Shown piece after piece: positions 17,552 through 25,309 of a stretch of DNA of 64,000 nucleotides; the stretch's first letter is position 1, and each line of letters opens with the position of its first letter. The stretch is from Mycolicibacterium goodii. GTDB taxonomy: Bacteria > Actinomycetota > Actinomycetes > Mycobacteriales > Mycobacteriaceae. The translations under genes were made by a program, and so were the position numbers. The stretch is from NCBI RefSeq assembly GCF_001187505.1, contig NZ_CP012150.1, positions 6,854,048 to 6,918,047 on the forward strand, in the 5' to 3' direction. The notes beneath the pieces are model-generated. The model had not been told where the DNA came from. It did no database searches and saw nothing but the letters and a program-made list of their open reading frames with translations.

Positions 17552-17719
17552 CTACCGCGACTCTTTGTGCGGCTGGTGGTGTCCGCAGTTCGGGCAGAAC
17601 TTCTTGATCTCGAGCCGGTCGGGATCGTTGCGGCGGTTCTTCTTCGTGATGTAGTTGCGGTGCTTGCACACCTCGCACGCCAAGGTGATCTTGGGCCGTA
17701 CGTCAGTACTGGAGGCCAC
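17552..17719 (-). CDS. rpmG: 50S ribosomal protein L33, zinc-binding type
   Basis: A 55-residue L33 beginning with GTG 17719 ([19 protein letters not shown]) and ending [16 protein letters not shown]. Two CxxC pairs (CEVC and CPNC) make this the zinc-containing C+ form, which mycobacteria keep beside hadA; a zinc-free paralogue would be expected elsewhere and be induced in zinc shortage. GGAGG cannot be used as the ribosome site because it lies within codons 1-3; no strong site is visible upstream. It lies 10 bp before hadA and 36 bp after metT. Confidence 0.95.
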   Translation of the reverse strand: MASSTDVRPKITLACEVCKHRNYITKKNRRNDPDRLEIKKFCPNCGHHQPHKESR

Positions 17720-17755
17720 GTCGACTGCTCTCTTTCACGGTTCTTGTTCGTCCTG

Positions 17756-17829
17756 TAGCGGTGGGGGGGCTCGATCCCCCGACCTCACGATTATGAGTCG
17801 TGCGCTCTAACCAGCTGAGCTACACCGCC
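17756..17829 (-). tRNA. metT: tRNA-Met, elongator (anticodon CAT)
   Basis: A 74-base cloverleaf with anticodon loop CTCATAA. The D-arm GCTC/GAGC and anticodon stem CACGA/TCGTG pair fully. Two oddities: the first acceptor pair is G1-T72 (wobble) and the T-loop reads ATCGAGC, with A where T54 is normal. CCA is not encoded. It is not an initiator by its anticodon stem, which lacks three G-C pairs. Confidence 0.92.
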
Positions 17830-17867
17830 CCGATAGACACCGGCGGCGGTCCGCCGCACGTCCACCG

Positions 17868-17940
17868 AGCCCCCTAACGGAATCGAACCGTTGACCTTTT
17901 CCTTACCATGGAAACGCTCTGCCGACTGAGCTAAGGGGGC
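17868..17940 (-). tRNA. thrT: tRNA-Thr (anticodon GGT)
   Basis: A 73-base cloverleaf: acceptor GCCCCCT/AGGGGGC, D-stem GCTC/GAGC, anticodon loop ATGGTAA presenting GGT, T-loop TTCGATT, discriminator T. CCA is not encoded. It is the first gene of the minus-strand block running through metT, rpmG and hadABC. Confidence 0.95.
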
Positions 17941-17984
17941 CTACCTACTTCGGCTCCTGCGACTCTCGCCGCGGGGCCTTAAAG

Positions 17985-18014
17985 AGGGTACAGCCTCCCC
18001 GGCGGCCGCACCAA
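17985..18014 (-). promoter_or_regulatory. Candidate promoter for thrT-metT-rpmG-hadABC
   Basis: On the minus strand TTGGTG (18014-18009) and TACCCT (17990-17985) are separated by 18 bases and precede thrT by 45 bases. Both fit the mycobacterial sigma-A pattern (TTGNNN, TANNNT). Start site not verified. Confidence 0.4.
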
Positions 18015-18060
18015 ACCGCGGGTGGGCCCGGCCGCCGAAGGGCCTCTGAGCTGGGCAGAC

Positions 18061-19296
18061 CTAATCGAGCAGCCAGTCGTTGGGCGCGAACAGCTCGCAG
18101 TGCACCCGCTCGGCGGGGACGTTGCGGGCGGTCAGTTGGCCGCGCACGGCCTCGACGAACCCGGCGCCGCCGCACAGATAGATCTGCGGCTCGACGGGCA
18201 GCTCGATGCCGTCGAGGTTCAGCAGCCCGGCGTGCACCCCGGGCACGCCCGCGGTGACGCCGTCCTCGTACCAGATGTCGAGCGTCGCCTCGGGCAGCGC
18301 GTCGACGAGTTCGCGCTGACGTTCGCGCAGCGGATGGGTGGTGTCACCGCGGTCGGCGTGCAGCACCCGCACGTGCGTGTCCGGCCGCTCGGCGGCCAGG
18401 TGCTCGAGGATGCCGATCATCGGGGTGACGCCGATGCCGGCCGAGATGAGCATCAGCGGGCCTTCGGCCAGGTCGTCGGTGTGCAGATCGCCGAACGGCA
18501 CCGTGACGTCGAGCAGATCGCCGACGCACACGTTGGCCCTGATCCAGGTGGACACCTCGCCGGCGGGCTGGTCGGCGGTCGCGTCGACCGGCTTGACCGC
18601 GAACGTCAGATCGGTCGACCCGGCGACGCCGACCAGGCTGTACTGGCGCAGCTGACGCGCACCGTCGGGCAGCGTCACGCCCACCGAAACATACTGTCCG
18701 GGAAGGAAATTCACCGGCTCGGCGGCACGGACGGTGACCAGCACGGCACCCGAGGGGTCATCGACGCGCCCCACCACGCGCAGCCTGCGGTAGACGTCGC
18801 CGGGTTCGACGCCTGCGTCCTCGTACAGCCGGCGTTCCAGCGCGATCAGGGTGTCGGCCATGATCCAGAACACCCGGTCCCACGCCGCGGCGACCTCGGC
18901 GGTCACGGTGTCGGCGCCCAGCACCGTCACGATCGCGGCGAACAGGTTGTCGTGCACGATCGGGTACTGCTCGGCGGTCACCCCGAGCGACGCGTGCTTG
19001 TGGCCGATGCGCGACAGCAGCGCCGCGGGATGCGGCAGGTCCGGGTCGACCAGGTGCTTGGCGAACGTCGCGATCGACGCGGCCAGCGCGCGCTGCTGGG
19101 CGCCCTGCGCCTGGTTGCCGCGGTTGAACAGGTTGCGCAGCAGTTCGGGATGGTTGGTGAACAGTTGCCGGTAGAACTCCGAGGTGATGGCGTCGATGTT
19201 CGCTCCGATGAGAGGCAGTGTCGCCGAGACGATCTCGGCGTGCTCGGGCTCGAGGTCAACGCGTACGTCGGCGGGCTCGGGCGTGGTGACGGTCAT
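18061..19296 (-). CDS. hmp: Flavohemoglobin (nitric oxide dioxygenase)
   Basis: A 411-residue flavohemoglobin converting NO and O2 to nitrate with NAD(P)H. The globin domain covers residues 15-155, with B10 Tyr42 in EFYRQLF, and proximal His101 in GHKHASLG. The FAD domain holds RQYSLVG at about 217-223 and the NAD domain GIGVTPMIGIL and YLCGGAGFVEAV. ATG 19296 overlaps the nsrR stop as ATGA, so the two genes are co-translated. Expression is expected to be induced by NO through NsrR. Confidence 0.95.
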   Translation of the reverse strand: MTVTTPEPADVRVDLEPEHAEIVSATLPLIGANIDAITSEFYRQLFTNHPELLRNLFNRGNQAQGAQQRALAASIATFAKHLVDPDLPHPAALLSRIGHKHASLGVTAEQYPIVHDNLFAAIVTVLGADTVTAEVAAAWDRVFWIMADTLIALERRLYEDAGVEPGDVYRRLRVVGRVDDPSGAVLVTVRAAEPVNFLPGQYVSVGVTLPDGARQLRQYSLVGVAGSTDLTFAVKPVDATADQPAGEVSTWIRANVCVGDLLDVTVPFGDLHTDDLAEGPLMLISAGIGVTPMIGILEHLAAERPDTHVRVLHADRGDTTHPLRERQRELVDALPEATLDIWYEDGVTAGVPGVHAGLLNLDGIELPVEPQIYLCGGAGFVEAVRGQLTARNVPAERVHCELFAPNDWLLD

Positions 19297-19757
19297 CGGG
19301 GGTTCCTTTCCGTTGCGGGTTGGGCTGCGGTGAGTTGCAGCACGAGCGGCAGGCTGTGCCCGCCGGTCAGATCGGTGACGGTGTGGCGGTCGAGTTCGCG
19401 GTAGAAGGCCTGTTTGGCGTCGGCCAGTGCGCGACGCAACCGGCACGCGGCGATCAGCGGGCACGGGGCGTCCCCGCCGCACTCGATGACGTCGCGGTCG
19501 CCCTCCAGTTCGCGCACCAGCCGGCCGATGGACGCGGTGCGGCCGGCCTCGGTGAGTGCGAGTCCGCCGACGCGGCCGCGACGCGCGTGCACCATGCCCA
19601 TCTCGACGAGCTTGGAGACGGCCTTGGCGACGTGGTGCTCGGAGGCGTTGGCGCTTTTGGCGATGGTCCGTGTGGTGACCCGCTGGTCCTGGGATTCGCC
19701 CGCGGACAGCAGCATCAGCGTGCGCAGGCCCAGGTCGGTGAAGCGGGTCAGTTGCAT
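19293..19757 (-). CDS. nsrR: Rrf2-family nitric oxide sensor repressor NsrR
   Basis: A 154-residue Rrf2 regulator: N-terminal winged helix (residues 1-75; MQLTRFTDLGLRTLMLL, then RRGRVGGLALTEAGR) and a cluster-binding loop with Cys93, Cys99 and Cys105. That C-x5-C-x5-C spacing and numbering equal the [4Fe-4S] NsrR of Streptomyces coelicolor. NO destroys the cluster and relieves repression of hmp, the next gene, with a 4-bp overlap. A palindromic operator lies 20 bp upstream of its ATG. Confidence 0.93.
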   Translation of the reverse strand: MQLTRFTDLGLRTLMLLSAGESQDQRVTTRTIAKSANASEHHVAKAVSKLVEMGMVHARRGRVGGLALTEAGRTASIGRLVRELEGDRDVIECGGDAPCPLIAACRLRRALADAKQAFYRELDRHTVTDLTGGHSLPLVLQLTAAQPATERNPR

Positions 19758-19771
19758 GAACCTGACGTTAT

Positions 19772-19798
19772 AAATTCCGCATCATGGATGCGAGTTTT
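19772..19798. promoter_or_regulatory. NsrR operator
   Basis: A perfect palindrome CGCATC-ATG-GATGCG at 19778-19792, flanked by AAATT on the left and TTTT on the right, gives a 27-base near-dyad. It is 14 bases upstream of the nsrR start codon, in the promoter. NsrR sites in other bacteria have an AT-flanked ATGCA-like dyad, so this fits autoregulation of nsrR-hmp. Confidence 0.65.
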
Positions 19799-19881
19799 CC
19801 GCCTGTGTGGTTAAACACGTGATGACGTGCGGTTTTTGGACCTGCGGGTTCCGGTGTGATCGCTGTCAATACGCTGGCGAC

Positions 19882-20619
19882 ATGGCTGAGCGCACGTCTG
19901 ATCCCGCGGCGAACGACCGCTTCTACTTCCGGCAGCTGCTGTCGGGTCGCGACTTCGCGGCCACCGACCCGATCGCGCAGCAGATGCGCAACTTCGCGTA
20001 CTTCATCGGCGACCGCGAAACCGGCCAGGCCGTCGTGGTCGATCCGGCCTATGCGGCCGACGAACTCGCCGCCACGCTCGAGGCCGACGGCATGCAGCTC
20101 GCGGGCGTGCTCGTCACCCACCACCACCCCGATCACGTGGGCGGTTCGATGATGGGCTTCACCCTCAAGGGTCTCGCCGAGCTGCTCGAACACCGCAGCG
20201 TGCCCGTGCATGTCAACGCCAACGAGGTGGACTGGGTGTCGCGGGTCACCGGGATCGCCCGCAGCGAGCTGTCCGGCCACCAGCACGGCGACAGGATCAA
20301 CGTCGGCGCGATCGAGATCGAGCTGCTGCACACCCCCGGCCACACCCCGGGCAGCCAGTGCTTCCTGGTCGACGGGCGCCTCGTCGCCGGGGACACCTTG
20401 TTCCTTGAGGGGTGCGGCCGCACCGACTTTCCTGGCGGCAATGTCGACGACATGTTCCACAGCCTGCAGGCGCTGGCGAAACTGCCCGGCGATCCGACGG
20501 TGTACCCGGGCCACTGGTACTCGGCCGAGCCAAGCGCGGCGCTGGAGGAAGTCAAGCGCAGCAACTACGTATACCGCGCATCGAACCTCGACCAGTGGCG
20601 CATGCTGATGGGTGGGTAG
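19882..20619 (+). CDS. Metallo-beta-lactamase-fold hydrolase (glyoxalase II-like)
   Basis: A 245-residue MBL-fold hydrolase. Metal motif THHHPDHVGG at 79-88, His154 in TPGHTPGS, Asp171 in LVAGDTLF and YPGHW near 222 complete the dinuclear site. Glyoxalase II and persulfide dioxygenase share this pattern; mycothiol thioester hydrolysis is plausible in this host. ATG 19882 is the start; the frame runs upstream into the nsrR promoter region but without conserved residues. By gene order it matches Rv0634c. Confidence 0.85.
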   Translation: MAERTSDPAANDRFYFRQLLSGRDFAATDPIAQQMRNFAYFIGDRETGQAVVVDPAYAADELAATLEADGMQLAGVLVTHHHPDHVGGSMMGFTLKGLAELLEHRSVPVHVNANEVDWVSRVTGIARSELSGHQHGDRINVGAIEIELLHTPGHTPGSQCFLVDGRLVAGDTLFLEGCGRTDFPGGNVDDMFHSLQALAKLPGDPTVYPGHWYSAEPSAALEEVKRSNYVYRASNLDQWRMLMGG

Positions 20620-20821
20620 CCCGCCCGGTTGAATGACCTTGTGCGGAATACACCGATTACCGGCGCTCAATAACGGGCAATTGCCCCGTAAAATCAAGCC
20701 ATAACCACGGATTTCGTTGTGGCTCTGCTTGCTTACGCAAGAATCCGTTTTCGAGTAGCGCTATACCCATGACACTGCGCACCCCGTCCGGCAAACTGAA
20801 TCGTACAAGCTAGTTGTCGGT

Positions 20822-21829
20822 ATGGCGGGGGTCGCCGTGAAGAACATCGTGCTGTGCTTCGACCAGGCAGGTGGACATTCCGGATCAGGTGCCCAGACCA
20901 ACACCAAGGCGCTGTCGGCTTTGCTGGACGACGCCGGCCAGTTGACCTGGTACCACTGCGGACGAAAGCTCCCCATGCACCGCCGGGCCACCGCCGTCGC
21001 CGAGGCACGCGCCACCGTGGTGGAGGCCTACAACGTCCTGCGCGACGCCTGGAAACCCGGCGACCAGATCTTCGTCTTCGGCGCAGCCTCGGGCGGCCAC
21101 CTGGCCGGTGAGCTGGCGAACCTGCTCGGCACGGTCGGACTGGTGCCTGCCACGTTCGACGATCCGCTCGGCCTGGTGGACTACGCCCTGTCGACGTACG
21201 TGCTGCCCCGCACCCCGCGGTCGGACCAGGACTGGCGGCGGGTCAGCGCGGTGACCGCCGGGCTGCTCGGCGACGGCACATCGGCCGTGCCGGTGCGGTT
21301 CCTCGGGCTGTGGGATGCCGCCGCAATCCCCGGCACACCCGGCGATCCCGGTCTGCTCGCCAATGTGGAGGGCGGCCGTCATGCCGTCGCGATCGATGCG
21401 CCGCACCGGGCGATGCACCACGGTGCCCGGCTCGACGAAGTGTGGTTCCGCGGTTCGCACTGCGATGTGACGGGTGGCCGTGGTGCGTGCATGCCGTTGG
21501 CCGAGCTCGCGCTCGACTGGGTGCTCGACGGTGCCGTCGCCGCCGGATTGCAAGTGCGCGAACGGGATTTCACCGCAGGCGACGTCGAGGCGCTGGCCGG
21601 CTCGTCCCCGACGATCGGGATCCGGCGGGTGCCGTTGGACGCCGAGGTGCACGCGAGCGTCGGCGTGTACCTGCGCTCGCATCCGAAATACTGGCGCCGC
21701 TTCCCGGCGCGGATCCGCTGGGCCGACACCGAATGGTCGGCGCGCGGTGAGCGATTGGCGCGTGTGGCGGGGCACGCCTCGGCAACCGATGCGCCGAGGT
21801 GTGTCGAGCTGACCGCCGTCGCCTCCTAG
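20822..21829 (+). CDS. DUF2235 (Tle1-like hydrolase fold) protein with missing nucleophile
   Basis: A 335-residue protein of the DUF2235 alpha/beta hydrolase family, to which the type VI phospholipase Tle1 belongs. The family order is kept: an N-terminal CFD (LCFDQAGG, 12-18), the nucleophile region, the FLGLWDAAAIPG Asp region, and WFRGSHCDVTGG with its His. At the nucleophile the family's G-F-S-R-G-A is here G87-A88-A89-S90-G91-G92, so Ala replaces the catalytic Ser, with a Ser one position on. Either the enzyme is inactive or uses the shifted Ser. It has no signal peptide. A 200-bp spacer precedes it with no visible gene. Confidence 0.7.
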   Translation: MAGVAVKNIVLCFDQAGGHSGSGAQTNTKALSALLDDAGQLTWYHCGRKLPMHRRATAVAEARATVVEAYNVLRDAWKPGDQIFVFGAASGGHLAGELANLLGTVGLVPATFDDPLGLVDYALSTYVLPRTPRSDQDWRRVSAVTAGLLGDGTSAVPVRFLGLWDAAAIPGTPGDPGLLANVEGGRHAVAIDAPHRAMHHGARLDEVWFRGSHCDVTGGRGACMPLAELALDWVLDGAVAAGLQVRERDFTAGDVEALAGSSPTIGIRRVPLDAEVHASVGVYLRSHPKYWRRFPARIRWADTEWSARGERLARVAGHASATDAPRCVELTAVAS

Positions 21830-21884
21830 CCAAGGTTTGCTGAGCGGGACCGGTGACCGCTGCCCGCATCCGTGATATAAGCCC

Positions 21885-22745
21885 TTGGTGGGGATCTTTG
21901 ACTCGATCGCGGATCGGGGGCGCGAGTTGGCTGGATTCGACCCGGGCGCATGGACCGCGCTCGCAGCGTGGGTGGCACTGGCCGTCGTCGTCATCGCGTT
22001 GATCTATGCGTGGCGTCAATATTCGAAGGCCAAGGAACGACGCGACGAGCTCACCCAGCCCAACGTGTCGATGTTCATGGAGCCCAGCGGTTCCGACTGG
22101 CATCTCGTCGAACTCGTCGTGCGCAACTACGGGCAGCGGCCCGCGTACGGGCTGCGGTTCGAGTTCGCCAACCCGCCGACCGTCGGGAAGTACGAGAGTT
22201 CCTACGACGACAACTTCGTCGACATCACCCCGCTCAACCTGCCCGCCGAGATCCCCTACCTCGCGCCCAACCAGGAGTGGCGCATCGTGTGGGACTCGGC
22301 GCTCGATCGCAAGCAGCTCGGTGAGGCCATCGCGTCGCGGTTCGACGGGGCGGTCACCTACTACGACGAGCCTGCCGTCAACGGCAAACCCGCGGGCCGC
22401 AAGTTCCGCAACACCGCGGTGCTCGACTGGGCGACCCTGCCCCCGGTCGACCGGATGGAGCTGCTCACCACGCACGACCGTGCGCGCCAGGAGAAGCAGA
22501 AGCTCGAGCTGCTGCGCGCCGTGCTCGCCTACTACCAGTACGCGGCCAAGGAGACCGACGAGCAGACCCTGCGCACGGAGATAAACCGGGTCAAGGCGCT
22601 GGGCAACGAGGTCCGCGAACGGTGGCGCAGCCGCTACGAGGTGATCGACGACGACGAAGACGATGATGATTTCGATGATGACGATCCCGAGACCGACCTG
22701 ATCAACCCGCCGGTGCGGACCGGTCGCCGCCACCGCGCCGACTGA
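21885..22745 (+). CDS. Membrane-anchored protein with acidic C-terminal tail, function unknown
   Basis: A 286-residue protein I do not recognise. One membrane helix near residues 22-44 (AWTALAAWVALAVVVIALIY), then a soluble part of about 200 residues with an immunoglobulin-like beta pattern (HLVELVVRNYGQRPAYGLRF), a helical stretch (DRARQEKQKLELLRAVLAYY), and an acidic run of Asp/Glu near 260-275 before a basic end. Start is TTG 21885 or GTG 21888; no clear ribosome site. It is 38 bp before echA3 and could share its transcript. The topology suggests a cytoplasmic domain tethered to the membrane. Confidence 0.65.
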   Translation: MVGIFDSIADRGRELAGFDPGAWTALAAWVALAVVVIALIYAWRQYSKAKERRDELTQPNVSMFMEPSGSDWHLVELVVRNYGQRPAYGLRFEFANPPTVGKYESSYDDNFVDITPLNLPAEIPYLAPNQEWRIVWDSALDRKQLGEAIASRFDGAVTYYDEPAVNGKPAGRKFRNTAVLDWATLPPVDRMELLTTHDRARQEKQKLELLRAVLAYYQYAAKETDEQTLRTEINRVKALGNEVRERWRSRYEVIDDDEDDDDFDDDDPETDLINPPVRTGRRHRAD

Positions 22746-22783
22746 CGGCCGGGCGGCACCTGCAGACCCGTAGCATCTGACCA

Positions 22784-23503
22784 ATGAGCAGCCTGGTGAG
22801 CTACGCGCAGAACGAATCCGTCGCCACGGTGACGCTGGACGACGGCAAGGTCAACGCGCTGTCACCGGACATGCAGGCCGCGATCAACGAGGCGCTCGAC
22901 CAGGCCTCGCTCGCCGCGGGTGGCGGCGAGGTGAAAGCCGTTGTGTTGACCGGGAACTCGAAGGTGTTCAGCGGCGGGTTCGATCTCGGCGTGTTCGCCT
23001 CCGGCGACGCCGAGGCCGCGCTCGGGATGCTGACCGGCGGGTTCGAACTCGCGGTGCGGTGCCTGACCTTCCCCGTTCCGGTCATCATCGCCGCCACCGG
23101 CCCGGCGATCGCGATGGGATCGTTTCTGCTGCTCTCCGGTGACCACCGGGTCGGGTCGCCCCGGTCGCGCTGCCAGGCCAACGAGGTCGCGATCGGCATG
23201 ACGCTGCCCATCGCGGCGATCGAGATCATGCGGATGCGCCTGACGCCATCGGCGTTTGCGCGCGCGGTCAGCATGGCCGCGGTGTTCTCCGGCGACGCGG
23301 CGATCTCGGCCGGGTGGCTCGACGAGATCGTCGAACCCGACGAGGTCCTCACCCGCGCCCAGCAGGTCGCCACCGAGGCCGCGGCGCTGCACACCGACGC
23401 ACACGTCGCCAGCAAGCTCAAGGCCCGCAGCCACGCCGTCACCGCGATCCGCGCGGCCATCGACGGGCTTGCCGCCGAGTTCGGCGGCATCACCCAGTCC
23501 TGA
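22784..23503 (+). CDS. echA3: Enoyl-CoA hydratase/isomerase family protein
   Basis: A 239-residue crotonase-fold protein. The oxyanion-hole segments are SGGFDLGVFASGD (near 65-78) and AIAMGSFLLLSGDHR (near 106-120). The usual catalytic glutamates of classical hydratases are not obvious in QANEVAIGMTLP, where one Glu is present, so hydratase, isomerase or another crotonase activity is open. ATG 22784 starts MSSLVSYAQ. The position near recC corresponds to Rv0632c (echA3). Confidence 0.82.
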   Translation: MSSLVSYAQNESVATVTLDDGKVNALSPDMQAAINEALDQASLAAGGGEVKAVVLTGNSKVFSGGFDLGVFASGDAEAALGMLTGGFELAVRCLTFPVPVIIAATGPAIAMGSFLLLSGDHRVGSPRSRCQANEVAIGMTLPIAAIEIMRMRLTPSAFARAVSMAAVFSGDAAISAGWLDEIVEPDEVLTRAQQVATEAAALHTDAHVASKLKARSHAVTAIRAAIDGLAAEFGGITQS

Positions 23504-23564
23504 TGACCAACTCCTGACGGCCCTCGGCACCACCGTTTCGCTCACGCGGAATGGAATCAGATAT

Positions 23565-23581
23565 ATGTATGTGCTATGCAT
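23565..23581. promoter_or_regulatory. AT-rich candidate operator/promoter of the MarR-MFS operon
   Basis: ATGTAT and ATGCAT form a near-inverted repeat (5 of 6) around GTGCT, within a strikingly AT-rich stretch that precedes the MarR start codon by 5 bases. It fits a MarR-type operator overlapping a promoter. Tentative. Confidence 0.3.
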
Positions 23582-23586
23582 GTTTG

Positions 23587-24045
23587 ATGCCGCGTTACAA
23601 CGAACTCGACGAGCTCCTCGTGCGCGTGCACACGGTCCGGCAGCGGCCGGGATGGCGGCGAAGGCTCATCGATGACACCGGCAGCGTCGCCAGCCTGTCG
23701 ACGCTGCGCGTGCTGCGTGCCGTCGAGCAGAAAGAGAAGTCCGGGCAGGGCGCCTCGATCGGAGCCGTCGCCGAGTACATGGCCGTCGAGCATTCGACCG
23801 CGAGCCGTTCGGTCGCCAACGCCGTCGCCGCGGGCCTGCTGACCAAGACCCTCTCCCCCGATGACCAACGCCGCTGCGTCCTGGTCCTCACCGACATCGG
23901 CCGCAAGGCCCTGTCGGAGGTGACCGAACGGCGCAGGCAGTTGGTCGCCGAGACGGTGGCCGAGTGGCCGACCGAGGACGTCGACACCCTCGTCGCCCTC
24001 CTCGAGCGGTTGGTCACCGATTTCGAGCGCGGGGTGTGTGCATGA
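23587..24045 (+). CDS. MarR-family transcriptional regulator
   Basis: A 152-residue winged-helix MarR regulator. The recognition region is IGAVAEYMAVEHSTASRSVANAV (split: helix 2 and helix 3, near residues 55-80), and the wing contains SPDDQRRCVLVLTDIGRKAL. ATG 23587 begins MPRYNELDELLV; an upstream GTG extension lies in the AT-rich promoter. It overlaps the downstream MFS gene by 4 bp (ATGA), so it most likely represses that exporter and itself and is released by the exported compound. Confidence 0.88.
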   Translation: MPRYNELDELLVRVHTVRQRPGWRRRLIDDTGSVASLSTLRVLRAVEQKEKSGQGASIGAVAEYMAVEHSTASRSVANAVAAGLLTKTLSPDDQRRCVLVLTDIGRKALSEVTERRRQLVAETVAEWPTEDVDTLVALLERLVTDFERGVCA

Positions 24046-25286
24046 CGGCCGAGGTCACCACACGTCCGCGCGGCGCGCTGCGCCTGATGTTCGACCCGGT
24101 GTTCGGGGCCCTGTTCTGGGGCAAGATGTTCTCGGTCGTCGCGGTGTGGACGCACGGCATCGTCGCGGCCATCGTCATGTACGACGCGACCCGCTCGGCC
24201 GTCATGGTCGGCATGGTCGGCGTCGCGCAGTTCCTCCCCCAGCTGATCCTGAGCCCGACGAGCGGAAAGTGGGCCGACGTCGGCAACCCGGCCCGCCAGA
24301 TCCTGCTCGGGCGACTGCTGTGTATCGCGGGCTCTGGCGCCACCGCGGCGTGGATGGCCCTCGCGCCGGATCTGAGCGGCAACGCCCTCGCGGTGCCGGT
24401 GCTGGTGGGCGCGACGCTGGTGGGCTTCGGGTTCGTCATCGGCGGGCCCGCCATGCAATCGGTGGTGCCGAGCCTCATCCGCGACGGCGAGCTGGCAACC
24501 GCCATGGCGCTCAACAGCATTCCGATGACCGTCGGGCGCATCCTGGGACCGCCGATCGGCGCGTACCTGGCCGCGCATCTCGGCGCGGCGACCGGCTTCG
24601 CGATCAGCGCGGGCCTGCACGTGGTGTTCGCGGTGTTCCTGGTCGTGGTGACGTTCCCGACGCGCCCGGAGCTCGACCCCGACGGCGACTACCGCGTGCG
24701 CGCGGCCCTGCGTCACGTGTGGCGGGACCGCCCGCTGCTGCTGGCGCTGCTCGCGGTGACCACGGTCGGTTTCGCCTCCGACCCGTCGATCACCCTGACC
24801 CCGTCGATGGCCGAGGACCTCGGCGGCGGCGCCCAACTGGTGGGCGCGCTGTCGGCGTCGTTCGGTGTCGGCGCGGCGATCGGCATGGTGGTGTTGGCCG
24901 CGCTGCGGGGGCGGGTGGTGTCGGCGCGCGTGTCGTCGATCGGCCTGGGCCTGCTGGCCGGCGGGTCGGCCCTGTTGGCGGCCGCCACGAGCGCGCCGGT
25001 CGCGTTGGTCGGTTTCGCGGTCGCGGGCCTCGGGTTCGGCTGGTCGATGACCGGGTTGAGCACCGTCGTGCAGGAGCGGGCGCCCGAGGAGCTGCGCGGG
25101 CGCATCATGGCGCTGTGGCTGGTCGGGTTCCTCGGATCGCGGCCGTTCGCGGCGGCTCTGCTGGGCGGCGCGGCTGACCTGTTCAACGTGCGGGTGGCGT
25201 TCCTGATCGCGGCCGCGGCGACGCTGGTCGTCGCGGTTGCCGCCCGGCCCGCCACATTGTCCGCACCAAGCCCCGCGACTGTCTGA
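24042..25286 (+). CDS. Major facilitator superfamily efflux transporter
   Basis: A 414-residue MFS protein with about 11-12 hydrophobic helices, e.g. VGMVGVAQFLPQLILSP, VPVLVGATLVGFGFVIGGP and VSSIGLGLLAGGSALLAAAT. Asn/Met-rich RDGELATAMALNSIPMTVGR is typical of MFS drug exporters of the MFS_3/Bcr type. Start ATG 24042 overlaps the MarR stop. Role inferred: export of a drug or metabolite sensed by MarR. Substrate unknown. Confidence 0.85.
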   Translation: MTAEVTTRPRGALRLMFDPVFGALFWGKMFSVVAVWTHGIVAAIVMYDATRSAVMVGMVGVAQFLPQLILSPTSGKWADVGNPARQILLGRLLCIAGSGATAAWMALAPDLSGNALAVPVLVGATLVGFGFVIGGPAMQSVVPSLIRDGELATAMALNSIPMTVGRILGPPIGAYLAAHLGAATGFAISAGLHVVFAVFLVVVTFPTRPELDPDGDYRVRAALRHVWRDRPLLLALLAVTTVGFASDPSITLTPSMAEDLGGGAQLVGALSASFGVGAAIGMVVLAALRGRVVSARVSSIGLGLLAGGSALLAAATSAPVALVGFAVAGLGFGWSMTGLSTVVQERAPEELRGRIMALWLVGFLGSRPFAAALLGGAADLFNVRVAFLIAAAATLVVAVAARPATLSAPSPATV

Positions 25287-25309
25287 CCCGATCTCTATCG
25301 TGTGTGTCG

